NCBI GenBank assembly: GCA_900768505.1
Contig: CAAGED010000039.1
Coordinates: forward strand, 1 to 26,555
Source of the DNA: Lentisphaeria bacterium
GTDB taxonomy: Bacteria; Verrucomicrobiota; Lentisphaeria; Victivallales; Victivallaceae
Length of the DNA stretch: 26,555 bases
Reading direction: 5' to 3'
The notes beneath the pieces are model-generated. The model saw nothing but the letters and a program-made list of their open reading frames with translations, was not told where the DNA came from and did no database searches. This document shows positions 1 to 9,000 of the stretch, piece after piece. How positions within the stretch are numbered: position 1 is the stretch's first letter; the number at the start of each line of letters is the position of its first letter. The translations under genes and the position numbers were made by a program.

Positions 1-114
1 ACCAATTGAATCAAAGCGGCTCAAAAAGGTTTGGAAAAGGAAGAGCGCGAGAAGGAAAGAACCTTTCCTCAAAAGGTTTTTCCTTCTCGCATCTAGCTTT
101 TGCATAAGCGACTA
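1..114. repeat. Left copy of 114-bp inverted terminal repeat
   Basis: Positions 1-114 are the exact reverse complement of 26439-26552; identity stops at 115 (a, where the other copy reads c). Inside it, 47-57 (GCGAGAAGGAA) pairs with 80-90 (TTCCTTCTCGC), and the inner arms 60-66 (AACCTTT) and 72-78 (AAAGGTT) pair around a 5-nt loop, giving one long near-perfect hairpin. A second small hairpin lies at 96-109 (GCTT/AAGC). No transposase is encoded. The open frame that crosses it on the - strand (stop near 11) is composed of repeat sequence and is probably not a gene. It is best read as a dispersed non-coding repeat; because it begins at base 1, a contig end caused by a multicopy repeat is also likely. 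Confidence 0.85.
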
Positions 115-203
115 AATAAGAAAAATTGATTTTGCCGAAATTTTGGTGCTGCATTGCAGAATTATGCAAAATAGCCGTCGAAAAAACTTGAAAAATGAAT
201 AAG

Positions 204-232
204 TTGTGGCAAATTCTCTTTAAAGTCATAAT
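204..232 (+). promoter_or_regulatory. Candidate sigma-70 promoter for the sigma-factor gene
   Basis: TTGTGG (204-209) and CATAAT (227-232) are separated by 17 nt. The -10 matches consensus at 5 of 6 positions and the -35 at 3 of 6. Transcription would start near 239, giving a leader of about 84 nt that contains the hairpin at 258-307. This is the best placed candidate between the repeat and the gene, but it rests on motif matching alone. Confidence 0.4.
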
Positions 233-257
233 AAATAATCAGTGGAATCTTTATAAA

Positions 258-307
258 AAAATACGACGGCTGATATTGAGGACAAGAGTTGAGGTTCGCC
301 GTATTTT
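258..307 (+). promoter_or_regulatory. Potential leader hairpin before the sigma-factor gene
   Basis: The arm at 258-270 (AAAATACGACGGC) can pair with 298-307 (GCCGTATTTT) if three bases (GAC) bulge out, forming a 10-bp stem over a loop of 27 nt. It ends 15 nt before the first ATG. It could influence translation, or be chance in AT-rich DNA. Confidence 0.25.
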
Positions 308-322
308 GTTAAAACCGAACGG

Positions 323-1669
323 ATGGTTTGCAAAATGGAGCATTTGAATGGGAAAAGTGTATTTGGAGCAGCCAGAAGCCCGGAGCCCAATCAGGAGGCG
401 GAGCAGTTGGTGGCTTATTTCGGCGACTTGAGCAATCTTGCTCCCATGGATGCAGCTGATATGGAACTTGTCGGGCGGGAAATCGTCGAAGCCACCGACA
501 TTTATCGTCGGAAAATGCTTTCGTTCGGCTTTGTACTAGAGCAGATGATTGAGCTGCTCCAGGAGCAATATCCGTCGCCGGACGCCTTGGCGGAATATTT
601 CATGCCTTCATCGCTGCCGCCAAGAGATGCGGCTTTTATATGCTTGATGTACACCTGGGGCGAGGAGTTGGAGTGTATTCTGGAAAAATACATAAAACTC
701 TCTAAAAGTTCCGATTATGATAAGAACACGAAGTTTCGGGAGAAAATGGTTGATACTGCGACTCGTTATTTGATTTCCAGCGATCTGCTGGAACGTTATT
801 TCGTCCGGGTTGAGCAGGCGGTGCAAGGCAACTCCGACAATCCGAAGTACATTGCCGAACTGGAAGACAAGTTTTTGATGCCTTATTCGGAAATTATGGA
901 CAATATGCGGATTATTAATGAGGCTCGGGAGCGGATTTTTGAACTGCGAAATAAAATTATTGAGGGCAACCTGCGGTTGGTGGTGACTATCGCCAACGGA
1001 TTTAAAAATCGGGGAGTCGGTTTCAACGATTTGATTCAGGAGGGGAATTTGGGTTTAATGCGGGCGTTGGAAAAATTCGATTTCCGGCTCGGTCACAAAT
1101 TCAGCACCTACGCCTCCTGGTGGATCAGGCAGGGGGTGATCCGCTCCATCAGCACTCATGCCAGGGTAATTCGCATTCCGATGCACATGGTCAATACAAT
1201 TCGTGATATTGAGCGGGTGGAATATGGCTTCCTGCGGGATCAGGGCCGTCTGCCGGAGGTAAGCGAAATCGCCGCCGTTCTTGGTCAGCCGGTGGCACGT
1301 ATCAGCGCAATTGTAAAAATGGCGCGGCAGACGGTTTCGCTGCAGTCCACGGTGGGAGACGACGGTGATTCAAAGATGACTCTGGAGCATGTATTGAAGT
1401 CCGGCAGTGCCCAGCCGGATGAACTTGTGGCCGATAAAGTACGCCTGGAAAGTCTCAAGCAGATGTTAAGCACCTTGTCGGAACGAGAGCAGAGTATTAT
1501 AAAAATGCGTTTTGGGCTGGATAACACCATTCCTAAAACATTGGTTGAAATCAGCCGCATTCTTGGGGTTTCGCATGAGCGGATCCGGCAGCTGGAAAAA
1601 CGAATATTGGAAAAATTGAGATCGCCGGAATGTACCAAGTACATGGAGGGCGAGGATATGTTTTTTTGA
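323..1669 (+). CDS. RpoD-like sigma-70 family RNA polymerase sigma factor
   Basis: This is a sigma factor that directs RNA polymerase to -10/-35 promoters. Region 1.2-like sequence lies near residues 28-75, followed by a helical non-conserved segment (about 80-200). Region 2 begins at about residue 206 (IIEGNLRLVV) and includes the core-binding DLIQEGNLGL and the melting/-10 motif YASWWIRQGVIRSI near 262. Region 3 follows, and region 4 starts near 377, with a recognition helix in VSHERIRQLEKRILEKL. Region 1.1 appears to be missing, so the protein (448 aa) is shorter than many primary sigma factors. It is either a primary or a group 2 sigma factor; the sequence cannot settle which. The start is uncertain: ATG 323 lacks a clear ribosome site, and ATG 335 with GGA upstream is an alternative. 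It ends in a T7 run 18 nt before the transporter ATPase gene, in the same reading frame. Confidence 0.95.
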   Translation: MVCKMEHLNGKSVFGAARSPEPNQEAEQLVAYFGDLSNLAPMDAADMELVGREIVEATDIYRRKMLSFGFVLEQMIELLQEQYPSPDALAEYFMPSSLPPRDAAFICLMYTWGEELECILEKYIKLSKSSDYDKNTKFREKMVDTATRYLISSDLLERYFVRVEQAVQGNSDNPKYIAELEDKFLMPYSEIMDNMRIINEARERIFELRNKIIEGNLRLVVTIANGFKNRGVGFNDLIQEGNLGLMRALEKFDFRLGHKFSTYASWWIRQGVIRSISTHARVIRIPMHMVNTIRDIERVEYGFLRDQGRLPEVSEIAAVLGQPVARISAIVKMARQTVSLQSTVGDDGDSKMTLEHVLKSGSAQPDELVADKVRLESLKQMLSTLSEREQSIIKMRFGLDNTIPKTLVEISRILGVSHERIRQLEKRILEKLRSPECTKYMEGEDMFF

Positions 1670-1687
1670 CGGAGGAATATTTTTTTG

Positions 1688-2800
1688 ATGACAACGATTG
1701 AATTGTGCGGAATTGGTAAATCATACTCCGGAGCGCTTCCTGTCCTGAAAAGTGTTGATTTAAAAATAAAGGCCGGGGAGCTCTTTTTTTTGTTGGGGCC
1801 GTCCGGGTGCGGGAAATCCACCTTGCTGCGGATTATTGCCGGATTGCTGGAGCCGGATGAAGGAAAAATTTTTTTCGATGGTGCGGATGTCACGAAGGTC
1901 AAGGCGGAAAAACGCAATGCGGTTATGATGTTTCAGAGTTATGCCTTGTGGCCTCACATGAGCGTTTTCGACAACGTGGCGTTTGGCTTGAAAGTGTCAA
2001 AAATAAAAGGCGATGAGCTTAAGAATAAGGTTATCGCTGCCTTGAAAGCGGTGCAGATGAGCGAATATGCCGCTCGTTTCCCGGCGCAGCTCTCCGGCGG
2101 TCAGCAGCAGCGGGTGGCATTGGCCAGGGCGTTGGCGGTGAAGCCGGCGGTGTTGCTGCTGGACGAGCCGTTGTCAAATTTTGATGCCAGAATGCGCGAT
2201 CAGGTGCGGGATGAAATCCGCCGGATTTGCAAGGAGAATAAATTAACTGCCATTTATGTTACTCACGATTGTAAAGAGGCGCTGAGTGTAGCCGATCGCA
2301 TTGGGGTAATGCGTGGCGGCGTGTTGGAGCAGGTGGGATCGCCCAGGGAAATCTACCGGCAGCCCAGGAACGCATTTGTGGCGGAATTTATTGGCAACGC
2401 CTTTATTTTTGAGGTGGAGTGCGTCGCATATGAGGAGGGGGAGAATATTTTGCGTGCATTATCGCCTTACGGGGAGATAATGATTGCGCCGGCAGATGGT
2501 TTCGATAAGAGCAAATTGGTCGCCGGCCGGAAATTTTCAGCCATGTTCCGACCGGAGGATGTGCGCTTCGGTCAGGCGGAAATGTTTTTGGCTGAGCAGA
2601 CTGGACATAAGGAAAATAAATTTTCCGGCGAAATAGTAAACAACACCTTTTACGGGGAAAATACCGTGCGGGAGATTGCCTGCGGTGAATTTAAATTGGC
2701 ATTCAGTGAACTTGGCAACGTGGAGCGTGCCGCAGGTAGTTCGGTGGAATTTTTTATCCGGCCGGAAAATATTGTTATTTTGGAGTCTGAGCAAAAATGA
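1688..2800 (+). CDS. ABC transporter ATP-binding protein (Fe(III)/polyamine type)
   Basis: This is the ATPase that powers the importer encoded by the next two genes, on the cytoplasmic face. Walker A GPSGCGKST is at residues 37-45, the Q-loop in MMFQSYALWP near 80, signature LSGGQQQRVALA from 135, Walker B LLLDEP with D159-E160, the D-loop SNFD, and the switch histidine H193 in YVTHD. A C-terminal TOBE-like regulatory domain covers about 235-370 and includes AMFRPEDVRF and FFIRPENIVIL. Length and order match the FbpC/PotA/CysA group. ATG 1688 lies 12 nt after GGAGG (1671-1675); an in-frame TTG at 1685 lies 9 nt after it and is an alternative start. The stop overlaps the next start (ATGA, 2797-2800). 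All catalytic residues are present. The substrate cannot be read from this subunit. Confidence 0.95.
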   Translation: MTTIELCGIGKSYSGALPVLKSVDLKIKAGELFFLLGPSGCGKSTLLRIIAGLLEPDEGKIFFDGADVTKVKAEKRNAVMMFQSYALWPHMSVFDNVAFGLKVSKIKGDELKNKVIAALKAVQMSEYAARFPAQLSGGQQQRVALARALAVKPAVLLLDEPLSNFDARMRDQVRDEIRRICKENKLTAIYVTHDCKEALSVADRIGVMRGGVLEQVGSPREIYRQPRNAFVAEFIGNAFIFEVECVAYEEGENILRALSPYGEIMIAPADGFDKSKLVAGRKFSAMFRPEDVRFGQAEMFLAEQTGHKENKFSGEIVNNTFYGENTVREIACGEFKLAFSELGNVERAAGSSVEFFIRPENIVILESEQK

Positions 2801-4383
2801 TTCGCCGCAGTTTAGTCGTGTTGTTGATGTTGGCGATATTGGTGGCGATTCCATTGCTGCTGCGTCCGGCGGGTGAAAAATTTTCTTACGGCCCGGAAGC
2901 GGATAAACTGGTGATTGTCACGCCCAATACCGAAATGATAAAATATGAATTTCGCAATGCTTTCCGTAAACATTATCAGAAAAAATATGGCAAGGATGTC
3001 AACGTTGAATACCGCAATGTGGGCGGAACCAGTGATATTGTGCGATATATAAACGACCGTTTTGTGGGTGAGTTTCGCCGTTATTATTTGGACAAGAAAC
3101 CCGGAGAAGATTTTGATACGGAAATTGAAGGGGCTTTTCGCAATTATTATTTAGATCAGCCGAAGGCTCTGCCGGGGCGGGCGCTGGAGGCACGTAAACT
3201 CTTCTTGGCGTCTGATATCGGTATTGACATTGACCTCTTTTGGGGCGGCGGCACTTACGATCAGGGCAAGGTGGCGGCGGCCGGTTTAGCGGTGGATGGG
3301 AAGGTTCGGGAGCGGCATCCGGAGTATTTTTCGGATGAGGTTATTCCGGAGAGTTTTGGCGGAGAACTCTTTTTTGCCCCCAACGGCGGCTACTACGGAG
3401 TATGTTTGAGTTCATTCGGGATTTGTTACAACAAGGAACGGGTGGGAGATAATCCGCCGTTGCGGTGGAATGATTTGGGTGATCCGCGTTTTTTGAATGC
3501 GATTGCGGTATCCGATCCCACAAAATCCGGTTCAGTAACCAAGTGTTTTGAAATGATGTTCCAGCAGGCAATGTATGACGCCGGAGCTGATAAAAATCCA
3601 GAAAAACTTACTCAAGGCTGGGCGGATGGATTTAATTTAATTAAGCGTATTGTGGCCAACAGCCGTTATTTGACCGATTCGGCAGGACGGATTCCCAGGG
3701 ATGTGGCCAAGGGCGATGCGGCGGCTGGAATGTGTATTGATTTTTACGGCTTGTCGGAGGCGGAGTTTGACACTGCTCAGAGCGGACGGGAGATTATTGT
3801 CTACCAGATGCCGCTGGGCGGCTCGGCCATTACTGCTGATCCGATTCAATTGCTGCGCGGTGCACCCAATCGGGTGGTGGCGGAGCGTTTTATTGATTTT
3901 CTGCTCTCCCGGGAAGGGCAGCAGTTGTGGAATTATCGGCCGGGTACGCCGGGGGGGCCGGAGAAGTATGCATTGCGGCGAATTCCGATTCGGCGTGATT
4001 TATACTCGGAAAAAGACCAGCAGTATATGAGTGACCCTAATTATAATCCGTATCAGCGTGAAGATGTTCTGGTCTACAATGGACGTTGGACGGGGCGTTA
4101 TTTTAACCTGATGCGGGTGTTGATCAAGGATTTGGTTATGGAGCCGGATCAGGAGTTGAAAGAGGCCTACCGTGAATTGGTAAAAAATAATTTTCCGCCG
4201 GAAGCCACTCTGGAATTCAATAAAATTCTAATTCCGTTCGACGAAGCGGCGGCGGCCGCAAAAAAATTGTCGGTTTCGGATGGTTGGAGCGTAAATGATA
4301 TTGTAAAAATGCGTCGGCAGTGGGTTACTCAAGCACAGGAACAATACCGGCGGGCGCGGGATTTGGCGAGGGCTGGAAGATGA
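2797..4383 (+). CDS. ABC transporter extracellular solute-binding protein (Fe(III)-type)
   Basis: This is the periplasmic ligand-binding subunit of the importer. An N-terminal hydrophobic segment (residues 4-23) follows RR and lacks a lipobox cysteine, so it is a signal peptide or a membrane anchor. The mature part begins with the strand KLVIVTPNTEMIKYEF, followed by DIDLFWGGG, FAPNGGYYGV and VSDPTKSGS, the set seen in AfuA/FbpA-like binding proteins. At 528 aa it is far longer than the usual roughly 330-360 aa. Part of the excess lies at about residues 86-145, where two similar pieces occur (EFRRYYLD at 92-99 and AFRNYYLD at 113-120); further extra sequence is at the C-terminus. The adjacent tyrosines (GYYG) resemble ferric-binding members, but iron is an inference. 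It starts inside the ATPase stop codon (ATGA), and its own stop overlaps the permease start. Confidence 0.9.
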   Translation: MIRRSLVVLLMLAILVAIPLLLRPAGEKFSYGPEADKLVIVTPNTEMIKYEFRNAFRKHYQKKYGKDVNVEYRNVGGTSDIVRYINDRFVGEFRRYYLDKKPGEDFDTEIEGAFRNYYLDQPKALPGRALEARKLFLASDIGIDIDLFWGGGTYDQGKVAAAGLAVDGKVRERHPEYFSDEVIPESFGGELFFAPNGGYYGVCLSSFGICYNKERVGDNPPLRWNDLGDPRFLNAIAVSDPTKSGSVTKCFEMMFQQAMYDAGADKNPEKLTQGWADGFNLIKRIVANSRYLTDSAGRIPRDVAKGDAAAGMCIDFYGLSEAEFDTAQSGREIIVYQMPLGGSAITADPIQLLRGAPNRVVAERFIDFLLSREGQQLWNYRPGTPGGPEKYALRRIPIRRDLYSEKDQQYMSDPNYNPYQREDVLVYNGRWTGRYFNLMRVLIKDLVMEPDQELKEAYRELVKNNFPPEATLEFNKILIPFDEAAAAAKKLSVSDGWSVNDIVKMRRQWVTQAQEQYRRARDLARAGR

Positions 4384-6047
4384 ACCTGAATTTTGTGCGT
4401 TATATGATTGCCGCGGCGGTGGCAATTTTTATGGTGGTATTTGTTATATTGCCGGTGTATGTGGTAATTGCCAGCGGCTTGGATTGGAGTTTGTTTGCGG
4501 AAGCGTTTCGCAATCCGGTTTACCGGGAGGGGTTGTTTAATTCGGCATTGATTGCTGTAATCACCACCTTGATGGTTTTTGTAATTGCCTTGCCGCTGGC
4601 ACTGCTTTACGACCGGTTTGATTTCCCGCTAAAAAAATATTGTGCCTTTATGATGATGATTCCCATGATTCTGCCGCCTTTTGTGGGTGCGTTGGGATTT
4701 CAGCAGATTTTTGGTTATTATGGCGTTTTGAACTCAATACTGGCTAAATTCAATCTGCCGCCGGTGGATTTTTTGGGTGGAGAATTTGGCTTGTTCGCAG
4801 TCTGCCTGATTGAAGCGCTGCACTTGTATCCAATTTTGTACCTGAATCTGATTGCCGTGCTGGGAAACGTTGACCCGGTGCTGGACGAGGCGGCGCAAAA
4901 TTTGGGTGCCGGGCGGTGGAAGCGTTTTTGCCGGGTTACTTTCCCATTAATGCGGCCGGGAATTTTGGCGGGTGGAAGTATTGTGATGATTTGGAGTTTC
5001 ACCGAATTGGGTACGCCCTTGATGTTCAGCTTCAACCGGGTTACGCCAGTGCAGGTGTTTAACGGTATAACTGAGCTGGAAAGCAATCCATTGCCGTTTG
5101 CATTGGTGCTGATCATGCTGGGTATTTCCGTGCTGCTTTATGTAGGAAGCCGATTTTTCTTGCGCAGTCGGGGCGCGGTGCTGGCCCGGGGAAGCGTGGG
5201 AGCGCATTGCTGCAATTTGGAGGGGTGGAAAAAAATTCTTCCCTCATTGGGATTTTTGACGGTGATGTTCCTATCAATTATGCCTCATGCCGCATTGCTG
5301 CTGACGGCTTTTTCCAGCCATTGGTACGGCACGATTCTGCCGCATAAATTTACCATGCTGCACTTTGAAAATGCCCTTTCCAATCCGATTGTGCTGCCTT
5401 CGGTGGTTAACAGCTTGAAGTATTCCACATTGGCGGTGATATTTGCCGTGCTTGTCGGTTGCCTGGTAGCGTTTGCGGTGGAGCGCTGGAAGCTGCGTGG
5501 GGCGGCATTGTTGGATATGGGGGCAATGCTGCCGTTGGCGATTCCGGGAATTGTGATGGCGCTGGGGTACCTGGGCTTGTCCAGCCGCTACGATTGGGCG
5601 CGGGAAATCTTCAACCCGGTGACTAATCCGTTGTATATCCTTAGTGCGGCTTATGCGGTGCGCCGGCTGCCTTATGTGGTGCGAAGTGTTACGGCCGGAT
5701 TGGAACAGACGCCGGTGGAATTGGAGGATGCGGCGGCAAATTTGGGAGCGAGTGCGTTTCGGCGTCTGCGTTCGATATTGTTGCCGCTGATTGCCGGAAA
5801 TATGATTGTCGGCGGCTTGTTTGCATTCAGCTTCTCCATGCTGGAGGTGTCGGATTCGTTGATTTTGGCGCAGAAAGAGCAGTTTTATCCCATCACCAAA
5901 GCGATTTACGAATTATCTCAGGTGTTGGGTTCCGGACCATATATTGCCTGCGCATTCGGTATTTGGGCGATGATATTTTTAGGAGTTACAATTTGGGGCG
6001 CGTCATACATTATTGGCAATAAGATAAGCTCCATGTTCAGGTTTTAA
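4380..6047 (+). CDS. ABC transporter fused double permease (FbpB/ThiP-like)
   Basis: This is the integral membrane channel of the importer: two binding-protein-dependent permease domains in one chain (555 aa, about 12 hydrophobic segments). Each half has the EAA loop that contacts the ATPase: LDEAAQNLGAGRWKRFCRVT in the first half and LEDAAANLGASAFRRLRSIL in the second. A hydrophilic stretch with SRGAVLARGS links the halves. This fusion is typical of Fe(III), thiamine and aminoethylphosphonate importers. ATG 4380 was chosen because it gives the same ATGA overlap with the preceding gene as at 2797; a GTG at 4320 would add 20 residues unlike a membrane-protein start. The helicase gene follows after 2 nt. 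Confidence 0.95.
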   Translation: MNLNFVRYMIAAAVAIFMVVFVILPVYVVIASGLDWSLFAEAFRNPVYREGLFNSALIAVITTLMVFVIALPLALLYDRFDFPLKKYCAFMMMIPMILPPFVGALGFQQIFGYYGVLNSILAKFNLPPVDFLGGEFGLFAVCLIEALHLYPILYLNLIAVLGNVDPVLDEAAQNLGAGRWKRFCRVTFPLMRPGILAGGSIVMIWSFTELGTPLMFSFNRVTPVQVFNGITELESNPLPFALVLIMLGISVLLYVGSRFFLRSRGAVLARGSVGAHCCNLEGWKKILPSLGFLTVMFLSIMPHAALLLTAFSSHWYGTILPHKFTMLHFENALSNPIVLPSVVNSLKYSTLAVIFAVLVGCLVAFAVERWKLRGAALLDMGAMLPLAIPGIVMALGYLGLSSRYDWAREIFNPVTNPLYILSAAYAVRRLPYVVRSVTAGLEQTPVELEDAAANLGASAFRRLRSILLPLIAGNMIVGGLFAFSFSMLEVSDSLILAQKEQFYPITKAIYELSQVLGSGPYIACAFGIWAMIFLGVTIWGASYIIGNKISSMFRF

Positions 6048-6049
6048 TT

Positions 6050-9000
6050 ATGAGTGATGATTGTGAGTCAGAATTGGTGGCGGCATGGCGGGAAAAACTC
6101 AATACCGTAGATGATATGAAATTTCGTCAGGCAATGCAGAGCAGGCTTGACAAGTTGGTGAAACGCCGCGGTAACGGCGATCCGGTGGATCGGATGTGGT
6201 TGCGAATTGAGCAGGATTATGATAATTTTCTCAAGCAGCGAGGGGGGCGCTTGGCGGAATATGCCGCACTGCTAAAACGGGAATACCCAGCTCATTTGCC
6301 CTTGGTCGGGGAACTGGAAAATATAAAAAACACCATAAAAGCCCATCAGGTGGTGATTGTTTGTGGAAGTACCGGCTCCGGCAAGAGTACTCAGTTGCCC
6401 AAAATACTTTTGGATTGCGGTTATGGTTGCCGGGGACGGATTGGTTGTACTCAGCCACGACGGATTGCGGCGGTGGCGATGGCGCGGCGGGTTGCCCACG
6501 AATGCGGGGGCGAAGCGAATAATCTGGTCTCATCTCAGGTGCGCTTTGATGACCGCAGCAGTGAGTCGACGGTAATTAAGTTCATGACTGACGGTATTTT
6601 GCTGGCGGAGACGCGGAATGATCCGGACTTGCGTCAGTATGACGCATTGATAATTGATGAGGCGCATGAACGCAGTTTGAATATTGACTTTATTTTGGGA
6701 TATTTGCGACTGCTGCTGGAGCGGCGGAAGGATTTGAAGGTAATTATCTCCTCGGCAACTCTGGATGCGGAGAATTTCGCCGTTTTTTTTCCGGATTCCG
6801 GAATAATTACCGTGGAGGGACGAAGTTTTGAGGTTGAGGATTACTTCATGCCGCCATTGGATGACGAGGATCTTTCCGGCAATGTGGGACGGGCGGTGGA
6901 TTTTATCCGGGATTTTGATAATTCCGGCGATATATTGGTTTTTCTCCCCGGTGAGCGGGAAATTCGGGATGCGGCCGACCTGCTGACCGGGCGGCGTCTG
7001 GAACGATGTGAAATTCTTCCGCTCTACGGACGACTTTCAATGGGTGAGCAGCAGCGGGTGTTTGCCAACTCCTCAGGGGGAAATCGGCGAATTGTATTGG
7101 CCACTAACGTGGCGGAGACTTCGCTTACCATTCCTAATATTACTTATGTGATTGATTCCGGTTTGGCTCGGATCAGCCGTTACAACCCGCGGACGCAGGT
7201 GCAGGAGTTGCAGATTGAGCAGATTTCTCAAGCCAGCGCCAAGCAGAGGCGGGGACGGTGCGGACGAATCCGGGAGGGTATTTGCATACATTTGTATTCT
7301 GAGGATGATTTATCCCGTAGTCGTGATTACACTGAGCCGGAAATCCGGCGTACCTCGTTGGCGGGAGTGATTTTGCAGATGGCAATTTTGCGTCTGCCGG
7401 AGATTCAGCATTTTCCGTTCATTGATCCGCCGCAGAGTATGCTGATTCGGGAGGGAATCCGGACGTTGACGGAGATTGGCGCCCTGAACGGTAAGGGGCA
7501 GGTGACGGCTGCCGGACGAAAGATTGCGGCGTTGCCGCTGGATCCGCATTTAGGCAAAATGATTTGTGAAAGCGAACGGCTGAAAGTGTTGCCGGAGGTG
7601 ATGGTTCTGACATCTTATTTGTCCATACAAGATCCCCGGGAGCGGCCGAGTGACGCTAAGCAGGCGGCGGATCAGGCTCACAAGCGGTTTTACGACGAGA
7701 AGTCGGATTTTATGGGAATAATCAATTTGTGGAATTTTATCCAGCAGGAGCGGGCCAACGGCTTGTCCAATAACGGAATCCGCAAGCTTTGCATTAAAAA
7801 TTTTCTGAATTACAAGCGGATCAGCGAGTGGCGCAATTTTGTCTGCGATTTGGCGGAATATGCCGGGGAGTACAATTGGGATCTGCCACCGGAAATCGGT
7901 GTTTTAAGTGATACTCCGTATGACCAGCTGCACAAAGCAATTCTCTCCGGTGTGCCGCGTAATTTTGCTATGTATGACAAGGAAAATCAGATTTATATCG
8001 GCGGCGGTAATCGCAAGTTTAATATTTTTTACAACTCCTCACTTTACAAAACCAAGAGTAAGCCGGAGTGGATAATGTTTTTTGCGCTGATTGAAACCAG
8101 CAAGGTTTTCTCCCGGCTGAACGCGGTAATCAAGGTTGATTTTGTCAGTGAAGTGGCGCCGCATCTTTGTAAGAGTGTTTATGACAATGTGGCATGGGAC
8201 GAATCCAGTGGTTTTGTCTACGCCCGGGAGCGGAAAACCTGCTGCGGCTTATTGGTTTGCAGCGGGCGACGCGTTCATTACGGAGAAATCGATCCGGCGG
8301 CGGCGAAGCTGATTTTTATTGAGGAGGCGTTGCTCAGCGGGGCATTCCGCAGTAAGAATCCGGCGTGGAAGCGTTGCAGCAAGGTGATTGAAGAGTTGCG
8401 GCGACTTGAAATCAAAACCCGCCGTCCGGAGACAATTTTGGATTTGGACGCGTTGAGAGAGCGTTTCAACGAGATATTGCCGCCGGAGGTTTGCTCCAGT
8501 CGAGCTCTAGAAAAATTTCTGCAGAAAAATGGCGACAAATTGCAGTTTAATCCGGAAGATATTATGCAGGCGCAGTATCACAAATTACGCCCGGAGGATT
8601 ATCCGGACAAGGTGGAGTTTGGCGGCCATTGGTTTGAAATCAGATATTATTTTGATCCGGGTGAAGAGCTGGACGGTGCCTGCATTGTGGCAGCTCAGGA
8701 TGAAATTGCCCTGCTGCCGGCTTGGGCGTTGGAATATCCCCCGTTGGGATTGCTGGCGGAGAAGGTGGAACTTCTGCTGAAATCGCTGCCAAAATCCGAA
8801 CGCATAAAATGCAATCCGATTACCCCCAGCGCCGAAGAATTTGTGGAGGCGATTCGTGAGAAGTTGATTTTTTCCGGGCAGAGTTTGTTGGATGCCCTGA
8901 TTGAATATCTGCAGGAGTTTAAATCGGTTGATATTCATTATCGGGATTTTGACGTGGAGCGTCTGCCAGGTTACCTTAAGGGTAAACTACTGGAGGTGGA

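Noticed and set aside
11..229. Open frame on the - strand running through the left repeat
   Set aside because: Its last third is the repeat itself, and the same peptide would be read outward at the right end; there is no ribosome site and no recognisable domain.
1285..1917. Long open frame antisense to the sigma-factor and ATPase genes
   Set aside because: It mirrors two well-supported genes and shows no domain or ribosome site; such antisense frames are common here.
4320..4379. GTG start 20 codons before the permease ATG
   Set aside because: The ATG at 4380 overlaps the preceding stop as ATGA, exactly like the upstream gene pair, and the extra residues do not resemble a permease N-terminus.
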